Program-made: the position numbers and the translations under genes
NCBI GenBank assembly: GCA_963682175.1
Contig: OY821772.1
Coordinates: forward strand, 45,034,925 to 45,098,924
DNA: 64,000 nucleotides
Direction of reading: 5' to 3'
From: Triglochin maritima
Lineage: Eukaryota; Streptophyta; Magnoliopsida; Alismatales; Juncaginaceae
The notes under the pieces: generated by a model
What the model saw: the letters and a program-made list of their open reading frames with translations, nothing else
Databases searched by the model: none
Told to the model about the DNA's origin: nothing
Part shown: positions 43,015-59,991 of the stretch, piece by piece
Layout of the letters: the number at the start of each line of letters is the position of its first letter
Position numbering within the stretch: position 1 is the first letter of the stretch

Positions 43015-46000
43015 GCTGCTGGGCCCCGGGGCAACAGTCGTTCTTGTGCCAAAATTAAGATTGGTGATGGTGGTCGGTGGTGAAAGGGCGAAAGATGTGT
43101 TGGGTTGAAAAATTGTAAATTATTTATTTCTTTCTTTTACTTATCTTAAATTGAAGGACATGCAATAGTCACAATATTTATAAACAATGTCATATTTGCA
43201 AATTTCTAACAGATTGATGACGATGTTAAATGAGTTAACTAACGGAGTGATACCTACACTAACGGCAGGTGTCTAACAGTATGTAAGGCTATAAGCAAAC
43301 TCACTAGTCACTAGTGTGTTGATGTAATCAAGACAATTACGAAACACATGCGTAAAACTCCTATTTCACTATTTTGGAAGTGTACTGTGTACTGAAGCGG
43401 AAAAAACCAAAAATCTTTGTTATGTGTCTACCTTTGTGCGTCCATTTGAAAAGTTTAACAACATCGTTAGCTCGTTACACTTAAGTTATATGTTTGAAAG
43501 TAGTGTCCTAAATTGACGGTTCATGGATGGTTATAAGGTTTACTCATGATCCTACCTATCTAATTAAACAGTTTGCGGTTCGATCAGAAACTCGTTTATT
43601 TTTACATCTACTAATGATGTTATCCGTTTAATTTAATTAAACAATTTTGGGCGATTATATAGTTAAAACTTAATGGATACTAAAATCGATATAAGAATTA
43701 GATAAATGTTTAAATAGATAAAAACATGTCAAACTTGTTAAAAACATCAAACATCCATAAATTTATAATCAAAATCTCCAAAAATTTATAATCTAAACGT
43801 CTATAAATTCATATAAAACAATATCAAACATCCACACATAATGACAATAATAATACAAAAAATTATTTGTATATAGTATATATAACAAAATATTATATAT
43901 ACATTCATTATGTTTCGTGGTTAAACGGTTAAATCATGTAACATTATCTGTCTATTTATTAAACAATTATGATTATTACAACCCATGACCATACCTGTCG
44001 ATTACGTTAGGACGGTTAACGGTTTTGACATTATCCATCTATAATCCTATTTGGAAGTGAAACGCAGAATGACGCGTTAATTTGCATGTGAATTAAAAGA
44101 ACAGGTGGAGCTCCACGAGAAATATGACCCATGGCATGATACTGAAAATGATACGATATTTCTATAATATATTATAGCTTCTTTTCTCTCTAATACATAT
44201 TTTATAGCTATAATCCAGTTCCATGTGTTTTACAAGGCTATAACGCAGCTCTCAGTTAGGTACTACCGAAAGCTAGTATTGAAGCAAGAACTGATTTTTG
44301 TAGAGATGCCTATTTAAAATCTTGTTTTACCGTGTTGTTTCTTTGGCTTTCCTTAATGTTAAAAAAATATTAAGACAGAAGAAAATGAATTGTTGAAATG
44401 AAAGGAGAATTTGTAGTTCGGACTTTGGATATTTATGAATCTTCAAAAAACTATTAAAATTTTAGAGACGTATCCTTAATCCATTACATACCCATATCTA
44501 CTGACTGGGTGGCTTGACTTTCGCAAAATTCCAATCCAAGATAACGAGCTGGGACTACATACAGGGGAAGAATAATTTCATATGAGACTTCTATTGCCAG
44601 CATTCATAACCCACATAAGACGCAATTAATTAAATGAAAAATACTTATATTCATTTAGATTAAATCTTATATTTCTCGTTACCAAACGATAACACGCGTC
44701 TCGAAGATAAATAATGGTCTCTTATATCAACGACGATAGTAAAAATTCTAGATATGTGATCAGACGTAGACATTGTTAGCAATATTACCTGAGTTGAAGT
44801 AATGAGGCGGTTACTTACACACAAAAAAGTGACGAGGCGGTATTGAGTGGCCATTTCTAATTATGGTAGACAGAAACACTATATATGGTGATTGGATATT
44901 TTGACTCGTCGAATCAAGTCTGGATTTTGATTCGAAGCAACGAGAGATCAATGTACCTTCTGCAACCAGTGGCAGTAAGACATGCGTGCTCGTATCCTCG
45001 TGTAAGCATATTTGACCATTGTTCATGGTGAACAAACCTTTCAATCTTTCATCAAATTACTGATTCTATCAAAAGAATTAAATAAAAAAACACCACATCT
45101 TCAAATGTGAAAAAAAACTCCTCGAATCAACTGACGTGACATTGTTTTGGATTGTACTTGGAGTGAGTTTTAATGGTTTAAACTGGACTAATAAATAATA
45201 TTCAAAAATATTAATATTGTACTTGAGCTTGTGTGGATTGTACGCGTTTTGTTCCCTTTTTATTTGAGGAATACAAAAATCAAATTGCAAGAAAGATAGA
45301 AATTCGGAACCCAGAAATTTGAATGCAAGCAACCCTATCCAGTCCCACATGGAACATCATATTGATATATATTCACGTGGGTTCTATTAGATCAACTGTG
45401 GAGTGACATGAAAAGAGTCATCTGTTGAAACTGCTGTCACTGTGCAAAAATCCAAAACCGGAGAGTGCAATTCTGAACTTAAGTTGTCGATTCCCACAAC
45501 CACCTCGTAGATTGAAACATACATATAACATTACGTGCTTAGTAGAATGAAACAAGGAAAATGTGGAGAGGGATGAGGGAGCGAAAGTTTGACAGAGAAG
45601 ACAACGACAACACCACGAATTGGTCACCATTCGATAGCAATGAGACAATAAATTCGAAAGGCCACGGGTGAATGATCTTTTTTTCACATTGAGGTTCAAC
45701 CAACCAGCTCTTGTATCGGTATCACGACATCACAGCGGATGAAAGTACAAATATGTGAACGTATTCTTCTCTCACAAACTCCTATCATGGAGGAGTAATA
45801 TATACTTAACTCTGGACTATTAACAAATCATAGTTACTTACTTGATAGGAAAAGGTGATATTATCACGACAACGGTTTGAAGTTTAAGGGTACATTTGTT
45901 ATTGTCTGCAAAACAATAATGAGTATTATAAAAAAGACCATTAATCAGGTAAGTAGTTTTTTCTTTGACCGACCTTTTTGGCAATAAGATGAATTTGTCA

Positions 46001-48893
46001 GCCTTTTGTAGTGATGTATAACGTACGTCAACAAACTTCCTCTTATATCGGAATAAATAATGAGAGGAATTAAACTCAATTAAATGGACGGAGTCATTCT
46101 GAGAGTATGAAACCGAATTCTATTTCAGAATGGGTGATTAGATGACATGTTTGGGTTGGAACCATGTTGTTTTTGCACATAATGGTTCCTATATTTGCTA
46201 ATTGCTAAACCAACAAAAACAAAAAATTATTACTTTTATCACTGAAATATGACCGTAGACCAAATTCGCCCAATCATTATTGAATGTTTGAGCCTTTAAA
46301 AATTGGAATATGAACAACCTCTCTGGTCTCTACCCCAAAAACAGCAGACAATCCTTCAAAACCCTATCCATAGAGTCCCCCCTACGACCAGCACTAACTC
46401 TACGTATCAGTCAAATTAAAGATTGACTAAAGTATCCCTTTCACGAAAAAATATAGAACACCCATTCCAAAATCCTTTCCGTTGAATATGATGATTGGTT
46501 GAGACCTTCACTACTTCCAAACGGTAGATCCGGAATATATAGATAGATTCTAAGACTATTGTTGGTTGTTTTGTGCTCAACACTGTTATGATATGCGGCT
46601 GATACACGGACTTCTTTATCCGGATCGTATGTGGGACGCATTCGAGAACAATCGATTTTAATTTTTAAATCTTGTTTTTTTGTCAACTTTTCTTTTTTTT
46701 TTGTCTCAAAAAAATTAATATATTATTATATGTATACTTGGACAATCTTTCGTTTAATATTTATGTTATGATTGATTCAAAAAATTACATAGTCTTTTTA
46801 TGCATACATGTATATAATTTATATATATAACTGATATTATTTAATTATTAAATCATAAAGATGTACTACCTTACAATATCCAACCTACATCCCTTATTCC
46901 TAAACCTTGACCCATAGTATAAACTAATAAGAGTCAATATTTTTTTTTGAATTATTGGCTCATTGTAGTCATGAAACAAAATTTCTTATGCTTATCTAAA
47001 AATGTTGAATTCTAAAGACTTCTTCACCCCCCAAACAATTGCCGAGTGATAGTTTTATCTTCCAAGGGATTTTTTTTTACAAGTTATAAGATTAAATCTA
47101 ACCACTTAAATGGGTAACATGATGTTATCCTTTACGAATTGTTAAGCATATTGGAGGAATTCAACTTGTATTTCTCACTCATCTAACTAGTCTTTGAAGT
47201 TGAACTAACTGCAATGTAAAAAGTTATGTTATTTTATTTTTATTAAAGTGTAGAAAAGTCACTTTTGTTGGTAAATTGCACTTATATTGTGAATGAAAAT
47301 TTAAAACAGAGAAGACTTACATACTTAATGTGTATCTCATAGTGGTTCATGTACTACTTGGATAAGAAGATGTCGTAAGTTCAATTCTCTTCCGTAACGA
47401 CCAGTGTAATAAGGTCATCACTAACCATAACTCTAGACGACCTGATTATGAGCGTTTTATCTCATCTTTCTCTCTTCCACATTAGTTTTTTCTCTATTCC
47501 CAACTCACTTTTTTTTGTCTTTCCTACAATATTAACATCGTAATCATAACCTACAACAACTCACGAAAATCTATCTCACTCATCCACATCATTTCGGGAT
47601 CTATCTTAGGAAAATATTAAAAAAAATCAAACAAAAAATTCAAAAAATCAAAACAAAAAAACTCAATTTTTTTTAATTGGAGGACTCGAGAAGGGGGGGG
47701 GGGGGGGGGGGGGCTCTAAAATACGAATCCATATTAATCTTAAAATTAATCCCATCAATTACGAGGTGGTTAGAATTTGAAAAAAAAGTAGCCCACGATT
47801 TGCCACAACACATGGAGATACCTTCGAGGACTCACAGTTAAACTGACAGTGTCACGGTCCAAGAAGACCAACTTTCCTCGTGTCGGGAACCGCCAGCTCT
47901 CACGGGGTAGAATAGTCATTCAACTGGCATAAGTTTGTTGACCAATAATTATTCCACCACAGAACCCGTTACACCTTCTTTTTTTAGTTTTGGAACATTT
48001 GCATATATACACCCACAAGTACTTATATATTGTATTTGTATACATGTTAAAATTTCTTTATGTTTTCTTTTCTCTTCACATAATGACGAAATATATATAT
48101 ATTGTATTTGTTTTTTTTATACATTATTATACTTATAAATTGTCTATAAACTTTTTAACTCTTTACTTGTAGATTACCTGCATTTGTTGCATTAATTACT
48201 CTTAGGTTGGAATTCACAATTTCAATGTTCTTAGTAAAATATTCTTCTTTACAAACATTTATTCTCGAATTGTTGATTTTTAACTATTGTAATCCTTATT
48301 AGAATACAAATCAATAGATAATGTATTGAGAGTTGAGATCTACAGCTAGCAGTAAATCATGTTATTAAAGGCATGAGCAAACACTCTTTAATTCAATTTA
48401 TGTTTTTAACGATAACAAACTGTCTTTAAGAACAGTAATGACTCGAACGAAAAAATCTCATGTTTGTCAGATACCAAATTTAGGAAAATCTTTTGGAATC
48501 ACAACGAATTATATGGAAAAAGTAAAATCTGTTAGGTAATTAAATTAGTGTATCCAAGATAACGAAATGTTGACGTGCGTTCAAGCTGAAACAGATAAGG
48601 GATTTTGCATATTAAAACTCACAAAATAACATATATCAACGTTGTGCCAAGATAAATTTACATACATGTAAGAATACATAAGATACCCACTTTGACAGCC
48701 AAACTAGCTGGTAAGTTTTGAATTTTAAAGTAGTACAATTCATGTATCATACCCTTACCTAGAGAAACGAGTTGCATATTGGGATCAAATGTGAAAACAA
48801 ATATTCTTTCAAGAATATACGATATTCATATAAGCCTATTGAGAAGGGCGTAGATGCAAAACAGCCTAAAGAAGTTTAACCCTTGTCTAACAG
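43015..48893. other. Long gene-free stretch
   Basis: 5.9 kb of AT-rich DNA without a supportable gene or RNA gene. It holds a 21-base G run at 47693-47713 and, at about 47405-47690, the left half of a repeat like those near 6400 and 35165 (TAATAAGGTCATCACTAACC). Open frames at 45078-45350, 45418-45699 and 44811-45044 lack any family features. Confidence 0.45.
47693..47713 (+). repeat. Poly-G tract, 21 bases
   Basis: An uninterrupted run of 21 G, in AT-rich flanks. Confidence 0.95.
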
Positions 48894-48902
48894 GTATATA
48901 AC
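48894..48902 (+). promoter_or_regulatory. Possible TATA box of the GSK3 gene
   Basis: GTATATAAC lies about 68 bp upstream of the chosen ATG. The distance is short, and introns in the 5' leader cannot be ruled out, so this is tentative. Confidence 0.3.
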
Positions 48903-48961
48903 CATCGCTTGGTGGTTTGCCACTCTGTGGGAAGTGTGGAGTGGCGTTGTTGACTGCTGCG

Positions 48962-53069
<4,108 letters not shown>

Positions 53070-53665
53070 GGTAAAAGGCAACATTCTGTCAATGTACAAC
53101 TGTCACCTCTGCCTCCCGCCGTGTTTTTGTGCAGAATGTTTAGTTATGATGTCGTGTGAAGATGGTGAAGCAAGAATGCTTCTGCTTCTGCCAAGCATAG
53201 GATTGATCAAGAATATGTAGGATAAAGATAATATTAATAACCTTCAAGAAAGCAGATAGGAATGCATCCAGGGGTTCTGTTTAGTTCTTCCAGTTTTCTC
53301 CCCTAGTTGACTAAATGTAGGCCTCTTATTCTTCAATCAGATCGTTTGGTTTCAATGTAAATATTGGTATTAAACTTATTTATTGACTTAATCCTAGAAA
53401 CAGCTGAAAGTAATATTTGCTTATGTCCAAATTAAGTTGCTGCTTATCTATTGTTTCTTTTCTGAACCTTCTTCTGGTCAGCAATCAAGCAGGTTGGTCC
53501 GTTGGTTACCATGAATTTGGTACTCTCACTATTCATCAGCTTTTGGGGCTTCTGGGTTTTTTTTTCACCACAGGAACTTGCTTCTCCTATTCCTGGTCTA
53601 TAATCAAGCTTTCGCAGCGGAGAACTTGCTCTCATATGTGCACAGGACTAGGAATATATTCAACA

Positions 53666-53697
<32 letters not shown>

Positions 53698-54434
53698 TCA
53701 CTTTTCCAAGCTGAAAGACCACCTGAATCATGTCTGCCCTCCTATTTGAACTAATCTACGGCCGAACCACCAGCCCTTTACCATCCTAAAAGACTCCACT
53801 TCTCCTTCTCTTTGCCTCGTCTTCACCTCCATCCTCAAAAGCTCCAACCTTTCCTCTCTTTACCCCGTCAACTCTAACTCCAGTCTTCTTTCCCTCCACC
53901 TCCCTACCCTCCCTTGTCAGCCTTGTGGTCTCTATGCCACTATAGGGGGTCATTTTCCCGACAATTCGAGGGAGAGCTTTTGGACCTTGTTAGGGTGTGG
54001 TTGGTACTTTAAGAATTTCGAAAAAGTTTGGAACTTAATTTCTTGAAAGACTTCAAGGTGATTGGTATTTTTGAAAGGTTTACAAAAAATTTAAGTCAGG
54101 TTTCAGATGTCGATTCACGACTTAAAAATATGTAACAAGAGTGACTATAGAGCTTCCAATCCAAATTTTATGGAAGTCATACAAGGGAAGTTCTAGATTT
54201 TTCTGTACTTCATACTGTCAAAGTAGTCATAGCAAGCTAGCGGTTAGAAAATGTGAGGAAGGCAAGTTGGTTGTTAGAGAAGGTAAGGTGGATGGGTTGG
54301 TAGACGGTGTCAGAGAAAGTAGGGAGGTGGAGCAAAGATGGGGTCAGCCCCGTGGTGGGCAAACTAGTAGAGGTAGAGGGCAATATGGGAGAGGATTGGG
54401 GGGGTTGTGTAGGGATGGTGCAGTGGTAGTAATT
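53070..54434. other. 3' flank of the GSK3 gene and unassigned DNA
   Basis: The first few hundred bases are probably the 3' untranslated region. A 29-base C run occupies 53666-53694. CT-rich DNA at 53760-53930 and GA-rich DNA at 54250-54410 have no recognisable coding content. Confidence 0.4.
53666..53694 (+). repeat. Poly-C tract, 29 bases
   Basis: An uninterrupted run of 29 C about 600 bp downstream of the GSK3 stop codon. Confidence 0.95.
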
Positions 54435-55400
54435 GTTGAATATTGATCTATATTTGTTAGGTAAACAAAATCAGGATGAAACGGTCGACCGGATGTGATC
54501 CGATCCATTGTTCCAAAACTCCAGGCACTTTAAGTGATGCAGGGTTCGGACGACCGGATGGGCTCCAGACAATCGAACCAAGATTTCAGACTCTTTGGGA
54601 GCTGCTGGGATCAAACGATCGAATTGGATTCGGTCTACCGTCAGAAGACAACAGACACTTCAGAACAATGGGTTCGGTAAACCGTTGATGGAATTTTTGG
54701 TGTTCCGAAAATCACGAGAGAGTCTGTCGAAAACGGAACGGTCCACCGAGGGGTGCTCGGTCGACCGTGGGGTTGTTGGAGAGTTAGTTAGTTTGTGGAA
54801 GCGGTCAACCGAAAAAACAATTCGGGTAACCGAATTGTTAGAAGAATTGTTCTTGCGATTAATCGAACCACAACGAGAAGCGTTCCAATGGTCAACCGGG
54901 AAGGATTCGGCAACCGGGAAGGATTCGGTTAACCGAATCGCAAACATGAATCGTTCTGTTACTCAAGGACGGTCGACCGTTGCCTACGATTTTCAACACG
55001 ATTTTGCTTAATTTTAGCTCGGTTTTTGAGTTTATAAAAGGAATTGTTTGCTCTTGGTTTCAAAAACAATGTACAAGTGTAATATTTCATTCATTGTGAG
55101 TTGAGAGATTAGGCTTAGAGAAAGATGTATAGTGATTTGAAGGACATATTGTCTTAATATATTTGTAATCTCGGTTGCTTCTCTTGTTGGAGAAGTGGAA
55201 GAAGAAAAGGAAACTCACATGAGACCCCCCAAGGACGTAGGCACATTGTCGAACCTTGTAAATCACGTTTCGTGATTATTTCAGGTTTGCGTTTGTGTTT
55301 GCTTGTTGATTCCATCTTATTTGTGTTTCTTGTTGCATTAAGTTTGAGAAATGATCCGAAGTTAATTCCGCAAGTCAATATTCAGTTTTACATTGTACGT
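54435..55400 (+). mobile_element. Copia-like LTR (LTR F)
   Basis: A cluster of CGGTCGACCG palindromes and variants (54480-54980) precedes a TATA box (TTTATAAAA, 55031-55039) and a leader containing CCAAGGACGTAGGCACATTG then CGAACCTTGTAAATC, a signature of copia LTR R/U5 regions. It is in the plus orientation, opposite to the other clusters. The ends are approximate: no clean TG...CA with a 5-bp duplication was found, and no internal region or second LTR is visible. The open frames at 54595-55011 are by-products. Confidence 0.6.
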
Positions 55401-56114
55401 TTTATCCGTATCGTATTAGTGAATTGTTAAATCCCCTCCCAACTCGAGTGTGTCTTGGGGAAAATGTGTTGGAGCAGCAGGGACAGTAACGAAACAAAAG
55501 TACAAGTTCTTGGCGATGGACGACGGGTTATAGCGAAAGAATCATGTCAGAGCTTATACATTTACAAGGGAGATGTGGAAGAACAGTAAGGACGCCAAAC
55601 ACCCCACCCCCCCCCCCCCCCCCCCCCCCCAAATTCCACCTCGTTATTTAACCTTTTCACTCTCTGTGGCTTCTGTATTCTTGAGCACAATAGACCCATT
55701 CCATCAACTTGCACATGGTCATGTGGCTGTTGGTTTTGTTGGTGCAATTTTCACTTAACCGTTCAAGTAACTTTAAGGGCTACGAATCCTTCCGGATTCG
55801 AAATGACAATACTGGCATTATATAACATGGTGTTTACAAACTACTAATGTAGCTGAGACATATTATGCACCTCTTTCAGAATGTATGACGAAGAAGGATC
55901 ACATTTACAAGGTTTGTCGGAAAATACATAAAATGGTACAGCTTATGGTTTGTGTTACATATCAGAAGATAAACATGAATTGGATATGATACATGACTAC
56001 GTGAAAGAGAACTGTGTTTAATAGAAGCTCTCGACTATAACTACATTTATACAGATGTATATATTAACATGGAATTAAAAAGTAACATCCAAGTGATCCA
56101 ACCTTTTGTTCTCT
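55401..56114. other. Intergenic DNA between LTR F and the DnaJ/ferredoxin gene
   Basis: Contains a 24-base C run (55607-55630). The part next to 56115 is probably the 3' untranslated region of the minus-strand gene. No other gene seen. Confidence 0.45.
55607..55630 (+). repeat. Poly-C tract, 24 bases
   Basis: An uninterrupted run of 24 C, preceded by a C-rich lead-in (ACACCCCA). Confidence 0.95.
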
Positions 56115-59100
56115 CTATCTGTCTTCGCTGGCCTCTGGGAGTTTGAAGGTAGGAGGTCTGTCTGCACCTGCCCTTGAATACTCCCTCCACCTCCTTGCTG
56201 CTGCTGCTGCTCTTTTTGCTCTCTCCTTTAATTCTTCATCTGCCAAAGAAAAGTTCGTTTATCATATAAACTGATAAACTCCCTGTAATAATTTATATGC
56301 ATCAAGTTGCAATATTATCATTTCCCATTCCTTTAAGCATGCATACGAGAATGACTTGAGTCCTTCCTCTGCTTGCTAAAGACAGAAGCAATAACCAAAC
56401 ACTATCAACCTTCTTTGCAATTAGCTAGGATGAAAGCGGCAGTAAGAGCTTTAAGGATGAATCCTGGACCTGCATGTGAGAATGTTCATTGATGTGGTAC
56501 CTGTTGTTTCGTAATCCTTCTGCTTTCCCCATAGGTCATTCCAGTACGATCCTTTGTAATTCGTTTCCTGTTTTGTCATTCGCATTCTAGCCTTTTCCTG
56601 CAGTCCAGCGGGTCCACATTAAATCTGTAGAAGGATTATGTGATAGATTTTTTGTATTGTTTTATCAATCTTATAAGAACTATAGTTAGAATGCATCCTG
56701 CTATCAAAATAATGCCGAGCAAACATCATATTTAACATCATGCAATCAGAATATGAAACGCCAATTCGGTAGAGGCAAACTAGCAATGCCAATCAAATGT
56801 TAAATACTTCAAGATATTACATGCGTAGAAGTTAAGTATATTATAAAATAGATGCCATTACTTCTTGCACTATGTGTAATGTTTTAAATTCAGAACTCAC
56901 TCGACTACAACTAATTAGATGTTTTTAATAACCAAAGCTAGTTTTCAGCAGTTTTTATTAAGTGTTTAAGATCTCAACTCCAAAAGGGAACATTAGTATA
57001 CCAGAACTTTTGATTGCCGTTTTTCCCAGCGTGAGCTTGCCTGTGAGAAATCAGAAAAGCAACAAAGTTAGCAGGAGTCATTTCATTTCCCTAAATTAGA
57101 AAGACTGCTTGCTTACTAAGACAACAACTATCAAAATATTTAGACGGTATACTTTTTTAAGCTCAACTCTTTTGAAGGGTGACATTTTCCGACTCTTTTG
57201 AAGAATCTAATATGAAATTATGTTTTGAATAACATAAAATAACATATCTTGGCGATACAATATATATTGACGATACATAAATGAAATGCCTTATCAACTT
57301 TTTGTTTTTCGTTTCCTGCCAACAATACTAAAAACCCGAAGAACACCTTGCTTCAAAAGCCAGTCATGCTGACCAGGACTTAAGATGGTGATTCATGCTT
57401 CATTTGGAAAACATCGGTCTCACCATTCTAAAGACATCAGAGGTAGCCCTCGCTCCCGCAAGCATATACGCAATCTAATCATTGAACAAATAATTCAAAT
57501 AAGTTGAAATGTAGGAACGGTGAAGAGTAATGCACAACCAAAACCATGCCAACAGACCAGCATGAACCGGAAGTGACGATCTACTAAAAGTAGATCATGT
57601 CATGCATAAATTGATTACTGAACATTCAAAAGCATGAACCATACGAACCAGTTAGAAATCATATCAGGAGACAGGTATGAACCGGAAGCAACAATTTGGT
57701 AGGAGTAGAACATGCTATGAATAAACCGATAATTGAATATTCAAAAAACATTATGAAAACAGTAAGCATATCATTTTTTTCTTACATTTATTATCTCAAC
57801 TCTGCGCATTTCATCTTCAAGGAGAGAAAGCTGTGCAGCTGAGGTCCAGTGAATGCAATCGACCGGGCTGATTTTCAAGGGAACAAACATAAGAATGTTT
57901 TAGTAACATGTTCAACGATAATATAGATTACTAGAGCAATGAACAATCAGGATCACCTAGTGTAAGTTCCATACCAGAAAACAAGTGGCTGGAAAGAGTT
58001 TTAAGGAGTTCATATTTCCAGAAATGCAACAGCGTCCTAGTGTACATCACTTAGACTGGCATGGTGTGCTAAGAACATTATTCTAGTCAAGGAATCAAAC
58101 TTAATTTTCATGTAACTGTACACCACTATAATGACCTCTCCTGGATAAATTTATCATCTATTGACTTGCATGCAGATAATATATAGGTTTCTTAATATGA
58201 TTAGCAGGTAGAAATATTATCTCTGCTCAGATTGGCAAGAGTGAAGGAATCACTCAACAAGCTACGTAGGGCAAATAAACAACAGATTTAGGTCATCAAA
58301 TTGCTTACCAACTCTCAATTGCTTGTTGTACGATATCAGAATTCCCTGATTGTCTGCAAACTCTTGCTCTTCCAAAGTCTTCCTCTATCTTAAATATATC
58401 TGGAGCTAGGTTGGCGCAGTTTTTGCAACCTATTACCAGGGGATGCATATAAATGTTACTCCACATGTATATAGCAGTAACTATGTAAGTCATTTCTTTT
58501 GATTTTTGGCAATTTAATTCAATATATAAAAACTTTTATCTTCAATGAGAATATACCGGCTTCAGAAAATTTGTTTTTGTTGTCATGTTTACATGTGAAT
58601 TTGCAATCCACATGAGGCCTCAAAGAATCAAAGTGTCCGGCAATGCATTGTTGATCGATAACACTTATTGTTCAGCAATGTTTCATATGACTTGACTACC
58701 TCTTAAACTTTTGTTTCTTTTATTCTGAATCATAATAAGAAACGGCTCGTGAAAATGAGAAATTAGTGTTTGCATTAGTGCTAATAGGGGACATAAGATA
58801 CCATAGCTTCTATGATTACCAAACAGTAGTCATCTAGATTTTTATGTAATATATCAGTTTCCATAGTAAGTTCTCCTGCACCTTCTAGATTATAGCTTTG
58901 ATAGGGAAGATGAGGTCTTCTAAAACTTCATGATTATAATTTGTTGCGCAATATCCTAGTTTAGTTTGGAGTTGCTTCCTTCTTGTATGCGCATATTGGA
59001 AAAGACATGTCTTCGAAAATGGAATTTTTGAGCTATAATTGAATGAATCAGCTGTGACAATTGAACATTTCTTCACTACCTATGCAACTGAACTCATCGA

Positions 59101-59991
59101 CAAACACATGATCCTTTGGAGAATTGACATCGAGAAATGGATTGGTGGCCGTTGCTGTATACCCATGAATCTCGTCGTAAACCATCCTCTGAACGGGATC
59201 ACTAAGGACCTGCACAATTTCGCAGCATATAAGCTTCCATTGGCTACAAAGTAAACAAAATGGGAAAGAAAAAACATCCTAACGTTACGACGAAAACTTA
59301 CCTCATAGACTTCATTGATGAACATGCAAAAGTTATTCGTCTCTTCATCATTGCCTGACAAGTCTGGATGGCATGCTTTCATGCAGTTGTAGTAAGCTTT
59401 CTTTATTTGCTGGGGTGTAGCATCTGGAAGCTGAATTTAGTAGGAATAAACTCTCTTTATTTGTGCAATCTAACATAAATTGCTCAATTTACTGGAAACC
59501 ACATAACACATCAATATCTACCTCAAAATAATTGATGCTAATCTCTCACAACCAACATTCAAGTCATATTCTGATATATAATAGAGGTCTGAAGTTATAA
59601 GTTTCCTGATCATTATAATTTACGACAACATCCAGCTGTTTATTTGCTCAAAACAAGTTCTAACAAAACGATTATACTCCACGAATCATGCTTTGGGAAT
59701 AAATCCCTGTAAACAGAGCGCCTCCAAAAGCCGAACCCTTACCAGCCCCAGCACGGCGTAGTAATCGTCGGCGACATCGTCTAAGGCCGTGGCGTCCCCT
59801 GCTTCGGCAACGGGGACAACCTGAAGCCGTCCTCTTCGAGGACCACACCGCCTCCTCCTGTAACCGCCACCCGTCGGCAATCTGGAGGAGGACCGCCGGC
59901 TCTGGTAGCCGGAGCCTACGAGGAAGGCCGATCTGGTGGTCTGGAAGTTGAGGACCGCGTCGGGAAGGACGGGTGAAAGGATCTGCGCCAT
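56115..59991 (-). CDS. Chloroplast DnaJ protein with [4Fe-4S] ferredoxin domain (DJC76/DJC77 type)
   Basis: Nine exons on the minus strand: 59991-59743, 59430-59302, 59209-59080, 58429-58309, 57867-57786, 57474-57424, 57040-57002, 56597-56501, 56239-56115. They join in frame to 340 residues. An Arg/Ser-rich N-terminus of about 65 residues looks like a chloroplast transit peptide. A J domain follows (DYYAVLGL at about 76, HPD at 104-106), then a ferredoxin-like domain with CIGCKNC (C168, C171, C174) and CPVDC (C210), the four ligands of a [4Fe-4S] cluster. The tail holds VFRM, SRWEKRQ and SYWNDLWGKQ segments and an Arg/Ala-rich stretch. This layout is that of the plant J-proteins DJC76, DJC77 and DJC82; length is nearest DJC77. 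Expected role: a plastid co-chaperone for Hsp70 that may couple to redox state. ATG at 59991 is the first in frame. Confidence 0.93.
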